DNA from: Bolinopsis microptera
Taxonomy: Eukaryota > Ctenophora > Tentaculata > Lobata > Bolinopsidae
NCBI RefSeq assembly: GCF_026151205.1
Contig: NC_087076.1
Span: 12,325,675-12,385,674 of the forward strand
DNA length: 60,000 bases
Direction: 5' to 3'
Positions 11,117-23,880 of the stretch are shown piece after piece. A program made the position numbers and the translations under genes. The stretch's first letter is position 1. Each line of letters begins with the position of its first letter. The notes beneath the pieces were generated by a model. It made no database searches, had not been told where the DNA came from, and saw nothing but the letters and a program-made list of their open reading frames with translations.

Positions 11117-12365
11117 CCCTAATTTATTGCTCAATATCAAATATTAATTATCTCATACGATAAGAAGTTTTGAATTTATTCAATCGCATCGTTAAATTGC
11201 GATACAATCGTTAAATTGTTTATAATTATATATGCTGAAATACAAACCAAAATCTACGATAGAGTATTCAGTATTATTAGTTTTAACCTGTTTGTTAGGA
11301 GAACAGTGTAAAAATTAAACAGCGAGGTTTATTTCTGTGAAAAATCATCAACATTTTGCTGTTCCGAGGTTCCGAACCCTTACAATTCCCAGTATTCCAA
11401 TATACAGGATGTGCCGCGTAAAATGTGACTTAATTCTTGAAAAATAATGAACAATTCTTATGAAGGAGTACAACAATACCACTTGTTTGTTTGTTTGTTT
11501 GTTTAATTTTATAGAACCCGTCCCCAATCTCGTATCGGGAAATGACTACTTTACGTGCACTGTAATTATGAAAATAATAAAACTCGAAATCTCATTTGAT
11601 TGTTGCGATAGGCCTAGGAGCACCCGTAAGCTATATAGACTTATAGTATATATAGTACCCTATATATAGGGTACTTATTGAACTGATATATCACCTTCGC
11701 TAATACATAATATTACAGTTACCTAATCGCGCGGTGTCGCACTACAACTACAAGTACAAGTTCGTTTTTTCTTCAATCAATTTTAAAATACGCACTTAAG
11801 TCATTAGTCTGAGTCATTATATGCTTATTGTGACACTTCCCAAAAGCTCCACAATGAATCAGATGGAATGTTCCCCATTAAGGTATCCTGACACGCTGAA
11901 GCCTGACGTCGGGTTTTGGTAATTTTCAATTTTCATGTCGGATTTTGGTAATTTCAAGGTCGGATTTTGCTTAGGTTTCTGTTATTTTGAGGGTCGGGTT
12001 TTGGTCGGGTGTCAAAATACTTCATCATATATGATACCATGTATTTACATGCGCTCCTACTAAATCGCTCGCCCAAATTTTAAGAAAATTCTTGTGAAAA
12101 GGCCCTTTAGGCATGAAAGTGATCCGGATAGGTGTATTTTTGGACGCTGATTCCGAATCAACCCCCATGACGTAGGGTTAAAATGCTTCCCTGGAGAGTT
12201 ATGGGCAAAAAACCGTTTTGGTCACGTGACAGGCTAGTAAAACGTGAATTCGATTCGAGAGTTACATATTTTCATATATCGCCCAAGTCCTCAATTACAG
12301 ATTACGAATACTAATAGAGAGCATTTAAAAATATGATTATACCTGATGATACTGAGGCATGGGCT
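11117..12365. other. Intergenic DNA with palindrome and repeat fragment
   Basis: No gene seen. Contains a TTTG run at about 11485, a perfect 22-bp palindrome at 11654-11675, a GTCGGGTTTTGGT short repeat at 11908-12010, and at about 12053-12110 a dispersed repeat fragment that recurs inverted at 55503-55562. Confidence 0.6.
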
Positions 12366-13224
12366 ATACCCCGATTTACAGCTCCCTAATTTACCGCAAA
12401 CCCCAATTTACCGCAGGTATTTCCTTTCCCCCGAATTTATCGATTTTTTTCTGAAAAGTTTCATTTTTTGCCTAGTCGGCGCTGTCTGAATAAGGACGTT
12501 TCAACGACTTCCGCTAAGACGAGGAGGGGAACCGAAGGTGATCTCATACCTGTCCAGTTCTGCTCATCTTTTTTGAACTTTCGAACAGTTGTCTTGCCGA
12601 TTCCAAAGTGTAGGGCAACTGAAGAGGATTTGCTGCTCTTCAAAATTTGGATCACTTCTCCCTTCTGTCCGGTAGATATAGTGGAATTAGATCGCTTCAT
12701 GATGCACAGCTGATGTATAGACTAAAGGGATAGGTTGACTTGATACGTGATCCCTTGCAGCTGTAGTGCTTATATACATAGCAAGACGCAAGCTCGTGCT
12801 TCATACTGCTCATTGCATCACGTGACCATGTTATCGTATAGCATTAACGCCTGCTGCTGTGATGCTTGACACTACTCGTATGAGAAGGGCCAGTTCGTGC
12901 TACAGGGGAAATATGTGATCTGATCTGAACGTCATACAGATGTTTATTCTTGATAGCTAGTTATAATTACAGATTTTAATACGATTTGCATTGTACAGGT
13001 ACTGCAAAGAGAGCAATAATTTGATTGAATTTCCAACATGTTGATACTATTAAGTTACCAAGTACAATCGTAAGACTATCAGAAATATCCACTCTATGGA
13101 TTAAAGGCCTTTCCCACCCTTTTTTGGCAAATTTTGGATCTCAAAAACCAAAACCCCGATATGCCGCGAACCCCGATTTGCCGTGGGTTTTAGTGTTTAG
13201 CCCGCGGTAAATCGGGTTTTACTG
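12366..13224 (-). mobile_element. Deleted pogo/Tigger-type transposon
   Basis: The right end (13204-13224) reads as the reverse complement of CAGTAAAACCCGATTTACCGC and is followed by TA. The left end at about 12366 (CCCCGATTTAC, then further ATTTACCGC motifs) is a decayed version. At about 860 bp it is far shorter than autonomous pogo/Tigger elements (usually over 2 kb). It retains only the first part of the transposase on the minus strand and must be non-autonomous. Confidence 0.75.
12461..12700 (-). pseudogene. Transposase fragment, CENP-B/pogo-type N-terminal helix-turn-helix
   Basis: A 79-residue frame starts MKRSNSTISTGQKGEVIQIL and continues with SSVALHFGIGKTTVRKFKKD, the pattern of the psq/CENP-B N-terminal DNA-binding helix-turn-helix in Tigger and Jerky-like transposases. 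After about residue 50 the family likeness fades (a probable frameshift), and neither the second DNA-binding domain nor the DDE catalytic core is present. It is oriented with its start toward the better-preserved end at 13224. Confidence 0.75.
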
Positions 13225-15530
13225 TACCACTACGATCATATAAAAATATCCTGGTTGCTAAGAATAGAGCTGCAGCTGGGGTAGTGGACCGTATCAAGAT
13301 GATTATTGAATATATGAATACTCTGGATACTACTCATAAATATGAGAAATAAACTCAACAGGCCCACACGGTTGTTATCAAGGTTGATTGCCAATACCTA
13401 CTCTAATAACAAAATAATCAACCGAAACGGGCCCTCTTAGTTCTTATAAATCAGCGAGGGTGACTGTCCCCATGGAAAGGACTGATTACCCATAATGGGG
13501 CCAGGGTTGTAACATAAGCTGGGAAGTAATCAGAACAACACGGCAACAAAGCGAGGCAGCGTGCTGGACAAAAAGAAAATCAAATTCTAAACTTCATCTG
13601 GAACATGTTAAGTGAAACCTGGACATGACGGGACCCCCGGACCGTGTGACTGGGAACTGTGACTGTGAGCAGTAATCATCTGCTGCTGTGTTGATTTGGA
13701 ATTTATTTTACTTTGATCGCTCCCGATTATGGACAGTGTCATTGTAATTCGTTTGAGTAAAGTTAGAATGTTACTAGCTAGAGTGCATGAGATGCGTGTG
13801 TGCATGAAGTTATTATGCCTTATTAGAGCATGAAGGCTAGGTTGGCGATATCACTTTTGAGAATATGACTTATAGCGACGCCCCTGGCATGAGTTTCATT
13901 ATTATTTAATGCATTATATATATCAAAACAGCTAGTGTATTTTGGTAGCGCAATTTACTTTTTCGCTGTTTTTGACAGATATAATGGGTGCGTCATAGGG
14001 TTGCTACTTAAAGTTGTGCTTATATCTTTGTGACAGGTGACATTACAGTTCTGCAATTTTGTTATTATTCTAGATTATGTACTCGCAACACTTACACCGA
14101 GCCCCGTCAAGCTATTCTCTTTAATATAGTCTTTCTGCTTTACAAGATATTTCCTTAGTTTCAGTTTTATATCTTTTACGGTTTTTGCGGAAAATCGTGT
14201 TAAAGTTGATGCCGTGATGTCAGTAAAATGGTACGGATATATATCGTCTCGCTTTATATATAGTAAGATACTGATCAGTGGACAGTGCGCTCATGATATG
14301 TTACCAATGTGGTCAGCACATACCAGCAATTAACTTGCAGTTTAATGTATAAGGTTTTTAGACTGAATCCTGATGTTAGACAATTTCCTCCAATATTGTG
14401 TCAGATATATGACGAGTGCCGACAATGTTCAAGTCTTATTTTCCCTTTACAGTCTAAGGGAGAGTGAAATGTTTTAGATATTTCTGTTTCTTGGAGTAGT
14501 CCAACAAAATCCCTTTATTTAAAATCCTGCGAGTCGTGAGTCGTGAATATTACAGGCGGCGTTGACACAAATATGTGAATTTCTACATGCACCAAATTAT
14601 TCCAATAACTCATAACTGTATAATTCGTTAAGTTTATAAACTGCGTTGTAGTTAAGTTTAATACCATAACACTAAACACCCGTCACCCTGCTTTATCGTT
14701 TCATTGGTCAGTAAGTCTGTTACGCTTCAACACTTACCAAATCTACATATTTGTGGTATTAACCCGAACACTTGCGGAGGTGAAGAATTTGGGGACATGC
14801 TCAGTGCTCACAAGTCAGTAGTCACTGTGTACTCATGAGTTATTGCTGATAAAAACTTTAAAATTCTATAAGGGTTCCCCTAAAATTGTCTTCCGGGAGG
14901 TCCGGCCCATCCCGGCTGAGCTACTTGGATTGTTAACCTAACATATTATAGAAATGATAAAAGTAAAGCTTCTTTAAACATGATATACGGGCTGAATCTC
15001 GTACAAAGCCAGAACAGTGTTAATATAAGACGTATATACCTCGGTGTAACCAGAATCTCTGCAAAGCTCCCTGAAGTTGGCGTCCACCAGATACCCGACA
15101 CAGCGAATATGCCGGCTGACACGTGCAGCAGGTCGACATAGTCCGCCAACCAGAAATCTAGTTCAGGTCACGTGGGCAAGATAATATACTCGGTAAGAGT
15201 GGCTAACAGCTGTCAGGAACCCACAAAACAACTGCGGTGTGGCCTCTTGTCCGGCTTCCGGCTTATTTAAGGTAAGTGTGACACTTGCGTAAACGTTACA
15301 AGGAAGAGGAGCCTTTATAGAAAAAACTATATCGGTTACTGGTTAGGAAATACGTGACAAAAACCGAATTTTATAGTGGGGTAACACGGCCGACGTGGCC
15401 CATAAGCCATAAAGATCGCGTGGCGACAAGACAAAAATATAACGATAAGAATTGAAGGAGTTCGGGTGTAAGTGTAACCAGTAAAGTATACAGAGAAGCT
15501 ACCATACATCCTAAAGATATGTAGCGCGCT
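13225..15530. other. Intergenic DNA, no confident gene
   Basis: AT-rich unique sequence. On the reverse strand around 14950-15160 all three frames are partly open, but none has a family I recognise, so no exon is called. A tRNA A-box-like motif near 14925 lacks a B box. Confidence 0.5.
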
Positions 15531-15538
15531 TCGATACG

Positions 15539-15630
15539 ATTGGCTGTTAAAAAGTCACGTGATGGGCACTGCGCTGTGATTGGTGGATCACAGGCCACGT
15601 GGGCCGCTAATTGGTTGCACGTGTCACGTG
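15539..15630. promoter_or_regulatory. Cluster of CACGTG E-boxes and CCAAT boxes
   Basis: Four CACGTG sites (15556, 15596, 15618, 15625) alternate with three inverted CCAAT boxes (ATTGG at 15539, 15579, 15609) in 92 bp of locally GC-rich sequence. CACGTG is bound by bHLH factors such as USF, MYC and MITF, and CCAAT by NF-Y; the combination is typical of a proximal promoter. No gene next to it could be identified, so its target is unknown. Confidence 0.5.
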
Positions 15631-15639
15631 ACGCCGCGC

Positions 15640-16597
15640 GATGAGTGGTACTGTCGTGTGTAGGGGAGAAGGGATCTAAGAGGGATCGTGATGTTCTGAA
15701 TGTACGTGTTGTTCTTATCTTGTACGTGCGAGTGTGTGGCCGGGACTATTTCATTCTGTAAGATCCTGTGGGAGGGAAGAAGTAAGGGGTAATCTAGTCT
15801 CCAGACATCATTGTCTCGTATGCAACTTTCTGATTTTATTGGAAACAGTTTGTCCATGTTGCCGGTATATAATACCGGTACGTTTTTCTTGTTAACAAGA
15901 GTTGCTGCCTCCGTCTCAGAATTACAACACCGAGCCGTTTTGTTTGTCACCTCGTTCCCTGTTTGGTACAGTCTAGTCGCGTCCTCTACCAGTCCGATTA
16001 TTTGACTACTACTATACCAGAAGTTAACCAACTCTGAACTCTACTGCAAATTCTCCATACTTGTATGGTTTTCAGAATTATGTTATCAGCCACTTATCTA
16101 TAGTTCCTTACTTTCGAACATTTCCCAATTCTTCAACAACACTTCTCCGTCACGAATAACGAATAAAATTGGTTGTGAGTGCACAGCGCTGAATCGCAAA
16201 ACAGTAACTGCTTTACTGCTTGTTTTAACTGTGCAATCGCTGCTTTATATCAGTGAAATATTGCTTTATTATATTGCTTTATTATTATATTGCTTTATTG
16301 GCTCTGATACATGCTGATACAGATACAGAAGCTATATTTGGATAGCAGAGCCTCTGCCTTGAGGCCATTGTGATTAATGATGCTTGTAAGACGTGATGGT
16401 GGCTTTAGTTCAAGTACAGCTGACCTGCAGTACTGTAGTCTGTTATATTATACACTGTTTGGATCACGGTGACTAGTCCTATCAAAGTTATCCGGTTTTC
16501 ATTTTTCATGTTTTCCTGATCTCGTAGTGATGAATAGTTTATTGTGCTTCGAATTTAAGTCACTTTTGTAAATACCAACGCAGTACTTTGTGACAAC
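15640..16597. other. Intergenic DNA beside the E-box cluster
   Basis: Reverse-strand open frame of 135 codons (15624-16031) has no recognisable motif or splice context. A short TTGCTTTATTATA repeat is present at 16260-16300. Confidence 0.5.
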
Positions 16598-17212
16598 TCT
16601 GTGAATGTCTAGTCTCTATAATAATCTCGACTCTGTGAATGTCTAGTCTCTATAATAATCTCGACTCTGTGAATATCTAGTCTCTATAATAATCTCGACT
16701 CTGTGAATGTCTAGTCTCTATAATAATCTCGACTCTGTGAATGTCTAGTCTCTATAATAATCTCGACTCTGTGAATGTCTAGTCTCTATAATAATCTCGA
16801 CTCTGTGAATATCTAGTCTCTATAATAATCTCGACTCTGTGAATGTCTAGTCTCTATAATAATCTCGACTCTGTGAATGTCTAGTCTCTATAATAATCTC
16901 GACTCTGTGAATGTCTAGTCTCTATAATAATCTCGACTCTGTGAATGTCTAGTCTCTATAATAATCTCGACTCTGTGAATATCTAGTCTCTATAATAATC
17001 TCGACTCTGTGAATGTCTAGTCTCTATAATAATCTCGACTCTGTGAATGTCTAGTCTCTATAATAATCTCGACTCTGTGAATGTCTAGTCTCTATAATAA
17101 TCTCGACTCTGTGAATGTCTAGTCTCTACAATAATCTCGACTCTGTGAATGTCTAGTCTCTATAATAATCTCGACTCTGTGAATATCTAGTCTCTATAAT
17201 AATCTCGAGACT
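16598..17212. repeat. 34-bp minisatellite, about 18 copies
   Basis: Regular 34-bp unit containing CTCTGTGAATGTCTAGTC and TCTATAATAATCTCGA, with a G-to-A variant (GAATATCTAG) recurring every few units, which suggests block duplication. Very homogeneous, so young or actively homogenised. Confidence 0.97.
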
Positions 17213-18299
17213 GTGAATGATTATTTACAGTCTAGTCTAATCTCAAAAAGATCAGTTAAGCTGTAAAGTCTTTTTCCAATTAGTTTTGATTGGCTACCAA
17301 AATCTGAAAACCGATCACATATTGTGCCGTCTTAAAAGATTTAAAATAACGCTGAGATAATTGCTGGGTATAAACGCTAATTTGTCAATACTCATCCAGT
17401 CCAGACTTTAATGCCGGACAATCGGGGAACATTTAGAGAATCTACCAATCTCCCATCAGAGGTGTGGCTTTTAATTATCAACGACCACGCGCCACTGGAT
17501 CAATAATTAGTCGTATAAACCATATAATGTATGGTTGTTGAGTTTAGCTCTGTTGCTTGATCATCTCAGATGGGTTGTCGACATGGACGTTCTATTATCA
17601 TTATTGCAATTTCATAAAATGGATTACATCGACTCAGATGCAGTTCATCGGGATCTATTATATAGCCATTAATAAAGGTTTATATGGGTGACCCATATTT
17701 GGTCAAATTATTGACAACTCTTGGCCATAATGGCTATTGCTACCGTTAATGATAGAGTCTAACGATAATGTCTCTAGGAGTTAAGCAGTTCGGCAACTGT
17801 CATCCCTCCTAAGCAGAAGAGTGTCAGATTCCTTAAAGTTATATAAACACTAATTATAAATAACGGTAATTTCCGCAACACGCTTATAGTTATAACTATG
17901 AATATAACGCTATATATAAATACTTATAGCGTTATATTCATACGTATTCATTTAATAGTAATAGTAGTAATAGTAGCAGCAGCAGCAGTAGTAATAGTTA
18001 TAGTTATAGTAGTAGCAGTAGTAGTATTAACGGTATCTTCATTTATTCAGCAAAACTTCCGTACAAGGTTGCTTGAAGTGGTTTGATGGATGTATGGCCT
18101 ATAACTCTATAAGTACAATGTTGACAGTTTGTCACGGACGAATACCTATCCTAATAGATAATGTGCTACCATCAAACGGACGTTTCTAGAAATTTTTGTC
18201 GGAATAACAATTATTTAGTCCATAGTTTCCAGTAAATACCAATACTGGTACAACAGCCTCAGTCTCTGAGACTCCGCTGGAGTGTTGTAAGGCTCCATA
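17213..18299. other. Intergenic DNA with an 18-bp inverted repeat and TAG/CAG triplets
   Basis: No gene seen. Perfect 18-bp inverted repeat at 17897-17914 and 17925-17942 with a 10-nt loop. A TAG/CAG-type trinucleotide run spans about 17955-18030. Confidence 0.6.
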
Positions 18300-18432
18300 C
18301 TTCATACTCCGCTGACGTTTCGACCTCCGCTGACGTTTCGACCTCCGCTGACGTTTCGACCTCCGCTGACGTTTCGACCTCCGCTGACGTTTCGACCTCC
18401 GCTGACGATTCTGACCTCCGCTGACGATTCTG
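18300..18432. repeat. 18-bp minisatellite
   Basis: About seven copies of CTCCGCTGACGTTTCGAC; the last two copies change to GACGATTCTGAC. The unit contains TGACGTTT, a CRE-like half-site. Confidence 0.93.
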
Positions 18433-20024
18433 CTGACACCCTATCGTTGCTAGGCACGTGTGACTTATTCTAATTTGTATATTGAAACTGTATAGCTCCC
18501 TGCATTGTAGAGTATAGAGGTTGCCATGGTTGCTGTTGAAATATATTTATATTTATTGTGTTCCATCAGTAGTGTGACCTCTGCTTGGGGAACCAATGAT
18601 TATTTGTTTATTTCCTTTGTAAAGGTTGTTGCTCGAATATAGCAAAAAACAGCCATGCCGGCTTCAGCTAATATAGCAATTGAACCTTGGTGGCGACATC
18701 AAAAATGGCAAAAATGTGGTTAAAGATGGCCGGTAACGGTAAAATTTATTCTTTGTAAGTGTACGAAAGTCTTTGTGACACCGACTGTTATGTCTAAAAT
18801 GCAAATGATGAAATAAGAAACCCTTCGTAGGATAAATTCAGTATCTGTAATCGGTATTAGATTTAAAATATAAACGTGTTGTTCGATATAAACTCTCTTA
18901 TTCTTAGCGGAATCAATATAATTTATACAGAAAAGCGTTTCTAATTCAAGTATCAAATGGTAAAATCAGAATTAAGTAAGCGAAACATTATGGGAGAGAT
19001 GCTTCACAGTAGAAATTAGTGATAAGTTACAATGTAATAAAAATAACAAGTATAAGTTACAACATGGTGCAGTCAAATGTTAAACATTGTCACAACTCCA
19101 CATGCAATTGCCACGCTTCCCCACTATAAAGGGAACCCCTCAACCCCCTCAACCCAGGGAAGCCGTAAAGTGCACGATCCACATTGTGCACTAAACTCCT
19201 TGTTAAAACTATCCAGCACCTGGCAGCTGCAGCACCCCACAATATATATCACTGTAAGTGAGCTAGTTTGTACTTTTTGTAGTAACCACGCGTGTTATAT
19301 GTTTGTGTTAGGTGAGCTGACCGCAACTACTAGTATAGTAGTATTCTGTATTACCTTACTACAACACATTAGCACCCGTTATCGTTACTATTGCAGGTGA
19401 GTCTAGTGTAAGTGCAGTGGGATTATTTAAGAGAGGATCTCTGTTCTTTATTAGTGGTTAGCACGTTTGTCGTACTAATATAGATTATAGATGGGTTAAT
19501 ACTTTACTACTTTACTACTTGTGAGAGTTGTGCTGTTTAACGACACATTGTTCCGCGATGCCGTCTAAATGCAGTTTGTTGCGAAAGCAGTGTTTGGTTA
19601 CTATCAGAGTTTAGTTGCATGTAGCGCGGGATTTCTGCGGAAACGGTGTCAAATATAGTGTTGATATAAACCGATAAGATATATTCTGAAATCATCACCA
19701 CCATTCACTGGTCACAACACAGTGGCTGTGCATTATTAAGTTAATGACTCAACAGGTCTCCGAATTTTAATTTCATCTCTAGGTTCATGTCAGTATCTGC
19801 ACTCCGCGGAACTGATTGTCTGCAAATCGCGGAGGACGCTGATTGTTTGCGGAGGACGCTGATTGTTTGCGGAGGTCACTGATTGTTTGCCGAGCAGCCC
19901 TCATAATTACATACTGATCTAATATATATTGATTTGTTATACGTTCTACAGTCCTGCAATATGTGTCATGTAATGATCGGTCAGTTTCCCAGCAGTCTAG
20001 AATAGATCATGTATTAGTGGACTC
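18433..20024. other. Intergenic DNA, no confident gene
   Basis: AT-rich. Includes three copies of a 20-bp GGAGGACGCTGATTGTTTGC-type repeat at about 19820-19890. No splice-consistent coding segment was found. Confidence 0.5.
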
Positions 20025-22725
20025 CCCGGGGTGATACAGTCTTCACTCCTGGGGGTGATACAGTCTTCACTCCTGGGGGTGATACAGTCTTCACTCCTGG
20101 TGGTGATACAGTCTTCACTCCTGGGGAGTGGGGGTGATACAGTCTTCACTCCTGGGGGTGATACAGTCTTCACTCCTGGGGGTGATGCAGTCTTCACTCC
20201 TGGGGGTGATACAGTCTTCACTCCTGGGGGGGATACAGTCATCACTCCTGGGGGTGATACAGTCTTCACTCCTGGGGGTGATACAGTCTTCACTCCTGGT
20301 GGTGATACAGTCTTCACTCCTGGGGGTGATACAGTCTTCACTCCTGGTGGTGATGCAGTCTTCACTCCTGGGGGTGATACAGTCTTCACTCCTGGGGGGG
20401 ATACAGTCATCACTCCTGGGGGTGATACAGTCTTCACTCCTGGGGGTGATACAGTCTTCACTCCTGGTGGTGATACAGTCTTCACTCCTGGGGGTGATAC
20501 AGTCTTCACTCCTGGTGGTGATGCAGTCTTCACTCCTGGGGGTGATACAGTCTTCACTCCTGGTGGTGATGCAGTCTTCACTCCTGGGGGTGATACAGTC
20601 TTCACTCCTGGGGGGGATACAGTCATCACTCCTGGGGGTGATACAGTCTTCACTCCTGGGGGTGATACAGTCTTCACTCCTGGTGGTGATGCAGTCTTCA
20701 CTCCTGGGGGTGATACAGTCTTCACTCCTGGGGGGGATACAGTCATCACTCCTGGGGGTGATACAGTCTTCACTCCTGGGGGTGATACAGTCTTCACTCC
20801 TGGTGGTGATACAGTCTTCACTCCTGGGGGTGATACAGTCTTCACTCCTGGTGGTGATGCAGTCTTCACTCCTGGGGGTGATACAGTCTTCACTCCTGGG
20901 GGGGATACAGTCATCACTCCTGGGGGTGATACAGTCTTCACTCCTGGGGGTGATACAGTCTTCACTCCTGGTGGTGATACAGTCTTCACTCCTGGGGGTG
21001 ATACAGTCTTCACTCCTGGTGGTGATACAGTCTTCACTCCTGAGAGTGATACAGTCTTCACTCCTGGGGGTGATACAGTCTTCACTCCTGGGGAGTGGGG
21101 GTGATACAGTCTTCACTCCTGAGAGTGATACAGTCTTCACTCCTGGGGGTGATACAGTCTTCACTCCTGGGGGTGATACAGTCTTCACTCCTGGGGGTGA
21201 TACAGTCATCACTCCTGGGGGTGATACAGTCTTCACTCCTGGGGGTGATACAGTCTTCACTCCTGGTGGTGATACAGTCTTCACTCCTGGGGGTGATACA
21301 GTCTTCACTCCTGGTGGTGATACAGTCTTCACTCCTGAGAGTGATACAGTCTTCACTCCTGGGGGTGATACAGTCTTCACTCCTGGGGAGTGGGGGTGAT
21401 ACAGTCTTCACTCCTGAGAGTGATACAGTCTTCACTCCTGAGAGTGATACAGTCTTCACTCCTGGGGGTGATACAGTCTTCACTCCTGGGGAGTGGGGGT
21501 GATACAGTCTTCACTCCTGAGAGTGATACAGTCTTCACTCCTGGGGGTGATACAGTCTTCACTCCTGGGGGTGATACAGTCTTCACTCCTGGGGGTGATA
21601 CAGTCATCACTCCTGGGGGTGATACAGTCTTCACTCCTGGGGGTGATACAGTCTTCACTCCTGGTGGTGATACAGTCTTCACTCCTGGGGGTGATACAGT
21701 CTTCACTCCTGGTGGTGATACAGTCTTCACTCCTGAGAGTGATACAGTCTTCACTCCTGGGGGTGATACAGTCTTCACTCCTGGGGAGTGGGGGTGATAC
21801 AGTCTTCACTCCTGAGAGTGATACAGTCTTCACTCCTGGGGGTGATACAGTCTTCACTCCTGGGGGTGATACAGTCTTCACTCCTGGGGGTGATACAGTC
21901 TTCACTCCTGGGGGTGATACAGTCTTCACTCCTGGGGGTGATACAGTCTTCACTCCTGGGGGTGATACAGTCTTCACTCCTGGGGGTGATACAGTCTTCA
22001 CTCCTGAGAGTGATACAGTCTTCACTCCTGGGGGTGATACAGTCTTCACTCCTGGGGGTGATACAGTCTTCACTCCTGGGGTTGATACAGTCTTCACTCC
22101 TGGGGGTGATACAGTCTTCACTCCTGGGGGTGATACAGTCTTCACTCCTGGGGGTGATACAGTCTTCACTCCTGGGGGTGATACAGTCTTCACTACTGGG
22201 GGTGATACAGTCTTCACTCCTTGGGGTGATACAGTCTTCACTCCTGAGGGTGATACAGTCTTCACTCCTGAGGGTGATAAAGTCTTCACTCCTGAGGGTG
22301 ATAAAGTCTTCACTCCTGGGGGAGGGGGGATACAGTCTTCACTCCTGAGGGTGATACAGTCTTCACTCCTGGGGGGGGGATACAGTCTTCACTCCTGGGA
22401 TCGATACAGTCTTCACTCCTGGGGGTGATACAGTCTTCACTCCTGGGGGTGATACAGTCTTCACTCCTGGGGGTGATACAGTCTTCACTCCTGGCGGTGA
22501 TACAGTCTTCACTCCTGGGGGTGATACAGTCTTCACTCCTGGGGGTGATACAGTCTTCACTCCTGGGGGTGATACAGTCTTCACTCCTGGGGAGTGGGGG
22601 TGATACAGTCTTCACTCCTGAGAGTGATACAGTCTTCACTCCTGGGGGTGATACAGTCTTCACTCCTGGGGGTGATACAGTCTTCACTCCTGGGGCGATA
22701 CAGTCTTCACTCCTGAACTATCCAC
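20025..22725. repeat. 24-bp minisatellite with higher-order 295-bp blocks
   Basis: More than 100 copies of a 24-bp unit close to GATACAGTCTTCACTCCTGG plus GGGT. Because 24 is a multiple of three and the unit lacks stops in several frames, long frames appear on both strands (GGDTVFTP on plus; KTVSPPGV and RSEDCITP on minus). A 10-nt spacer GGGGAGTGGG-type variant marks block ends at about 20122, 21091, 21386, 21488, 21783 and 22588; the 21091-21386 and 21488-21783 blocks are both 295 bp and nearly identical. I do not call a gene: there is no start context, signal or flanking exon. Confidence 0.97.
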
Positions 22726-23737
22726 TTCACAGGACCACCGGACACTAACACTGCATCTTATCATAGGGTGGTGCAATTAATCAGTAGATTGACATTAGAT
22801 AGTAAGTGCTCTAGTGCTACTAGAGTAGTCAGTCAATATCACGTGCTCCTGTAAAGTGCAGATAGTAATGAGCTGGTAGTCACGTACACTGTAGTCAGCC
22901 TGTAGTCAGCCTGTATTCAACTCAGTAGTATTAGTTGTGATCTCAGCTCAGTAGTATTTGTTGTAGTCATCTCAGTAGTATTAATTGTAGTCATCTCAGT
23001 AGTATTAGTTGTAGTCATCTCAGTAGTATTAGTTGTAGCCTGCTAATTACTAAAAGATATCGTTTGGAATGTTTAACTACTTAATAATCCAAAGTAAAAT
23101 TTTAAATCGGCTCTGAACTTTTTAATTTTCATTTGACGTACTGGATGTAATTCCCATTTCATGCTCTCTGACCCGTTATTTAGTTGTATAACCCGGTTAT
23201 TATTATTTATTTAAACGTATCCTACTTACCCTACCAATAAGTTGCCTAAATATATTATTTCTCTTCGTATCTTCAAGTTTAAACAGTTTATAAATTTTGT
23301 CAACGTAAGTTTCTGGAATTGAGGTCAGAGATTAATAAGTTAAATAAATTGCTTTGATTTCGACCTATCCTATTCTTAAACTCATTAGTCAAAAGAAGCT
23401 TTAAATACAACATAACAGGGATGTATCATTGGATATTTTTATTTATAATATACCTTGTGATACAATCTGTTCAGTTCAAATTAATAAAACATGTGTTAAC
23501 TGTTAATCATCCTAACTGAATGTAATACATTTATAGTGTTGTAATCAGTTGTAATTAGTTGTGTTGCAATAAGTTGAGTTGTAATAAGTTGTGTTGTAAT
23601 TAGTTTCCATCTTAGGAAGGTAGGGTCAACGTCTACTTACAACCAGGAACGATGAAGCAGTAAAAAATTACGAACTGTAAAACACAGGTTAGCTTCACTT
23701 TTTACAAAATGAAACTTCACCTAATTCTATTAAATTG
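22726..23737. other. Intergenic DNA with a small repeat
   Basis: About five copies of a 23-24 bp CAGTAGTATTAGTTGTAGTC unit at 22905-23040, and loosely repeated GTAATAAGTTGTGTT at 23520-23605. Otherwise AT-rich with nothing coding seen. Confidence 0.6.
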
Positions 23738-23880
23738 CACTTTCTGTTACATTTTCTGTTACACTTTCTGTTACACTTTCTGTTACACTTTCTGTTACAC
23801 TTTCTGTTACACTTTCTGTTACACTTTCTGTTACACTTTCTGTTACACTTTCTGTTACACTTTCTGTTACACTTTCTATT
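23738..23880. repeat. 12-bp minisatellite
   Basis: About 12 copies of TTTCTGTTACAC. The plus frame encodes repeated CYTF; it is not supported as a gene. Confidence 0.95.

Noticed and set aside
10872-11163. Glu/Arg-rich plus-strand frames
   Set aside because: Read through GGA repeats and the AT-rich block that recurs three times; not coding.
14880-14935. tRNA-like A box (TAGCTCAGCCGGG on the minus strand)
   Set aside because: No B box at tRNA spacing and no foldable tRNA; at most a SINE fragment.
14946-15160. Possible reverse-strand exon
   Set aside because: All three frames are open in part, none with a recognised motif or a phase-matched partner exon.
15624-16031. 135-codon reverse-strand frame beside the E-box cluster
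   Set aside because: No domain, signal or splice-consistent neighbour; its coding character is unconvincing.
20031-22428. 350-420-codon frames on both strands
   Set aside because: Explained by a 24-bp repeat whose length is a multiple of three; opposite-strand frames equally long.
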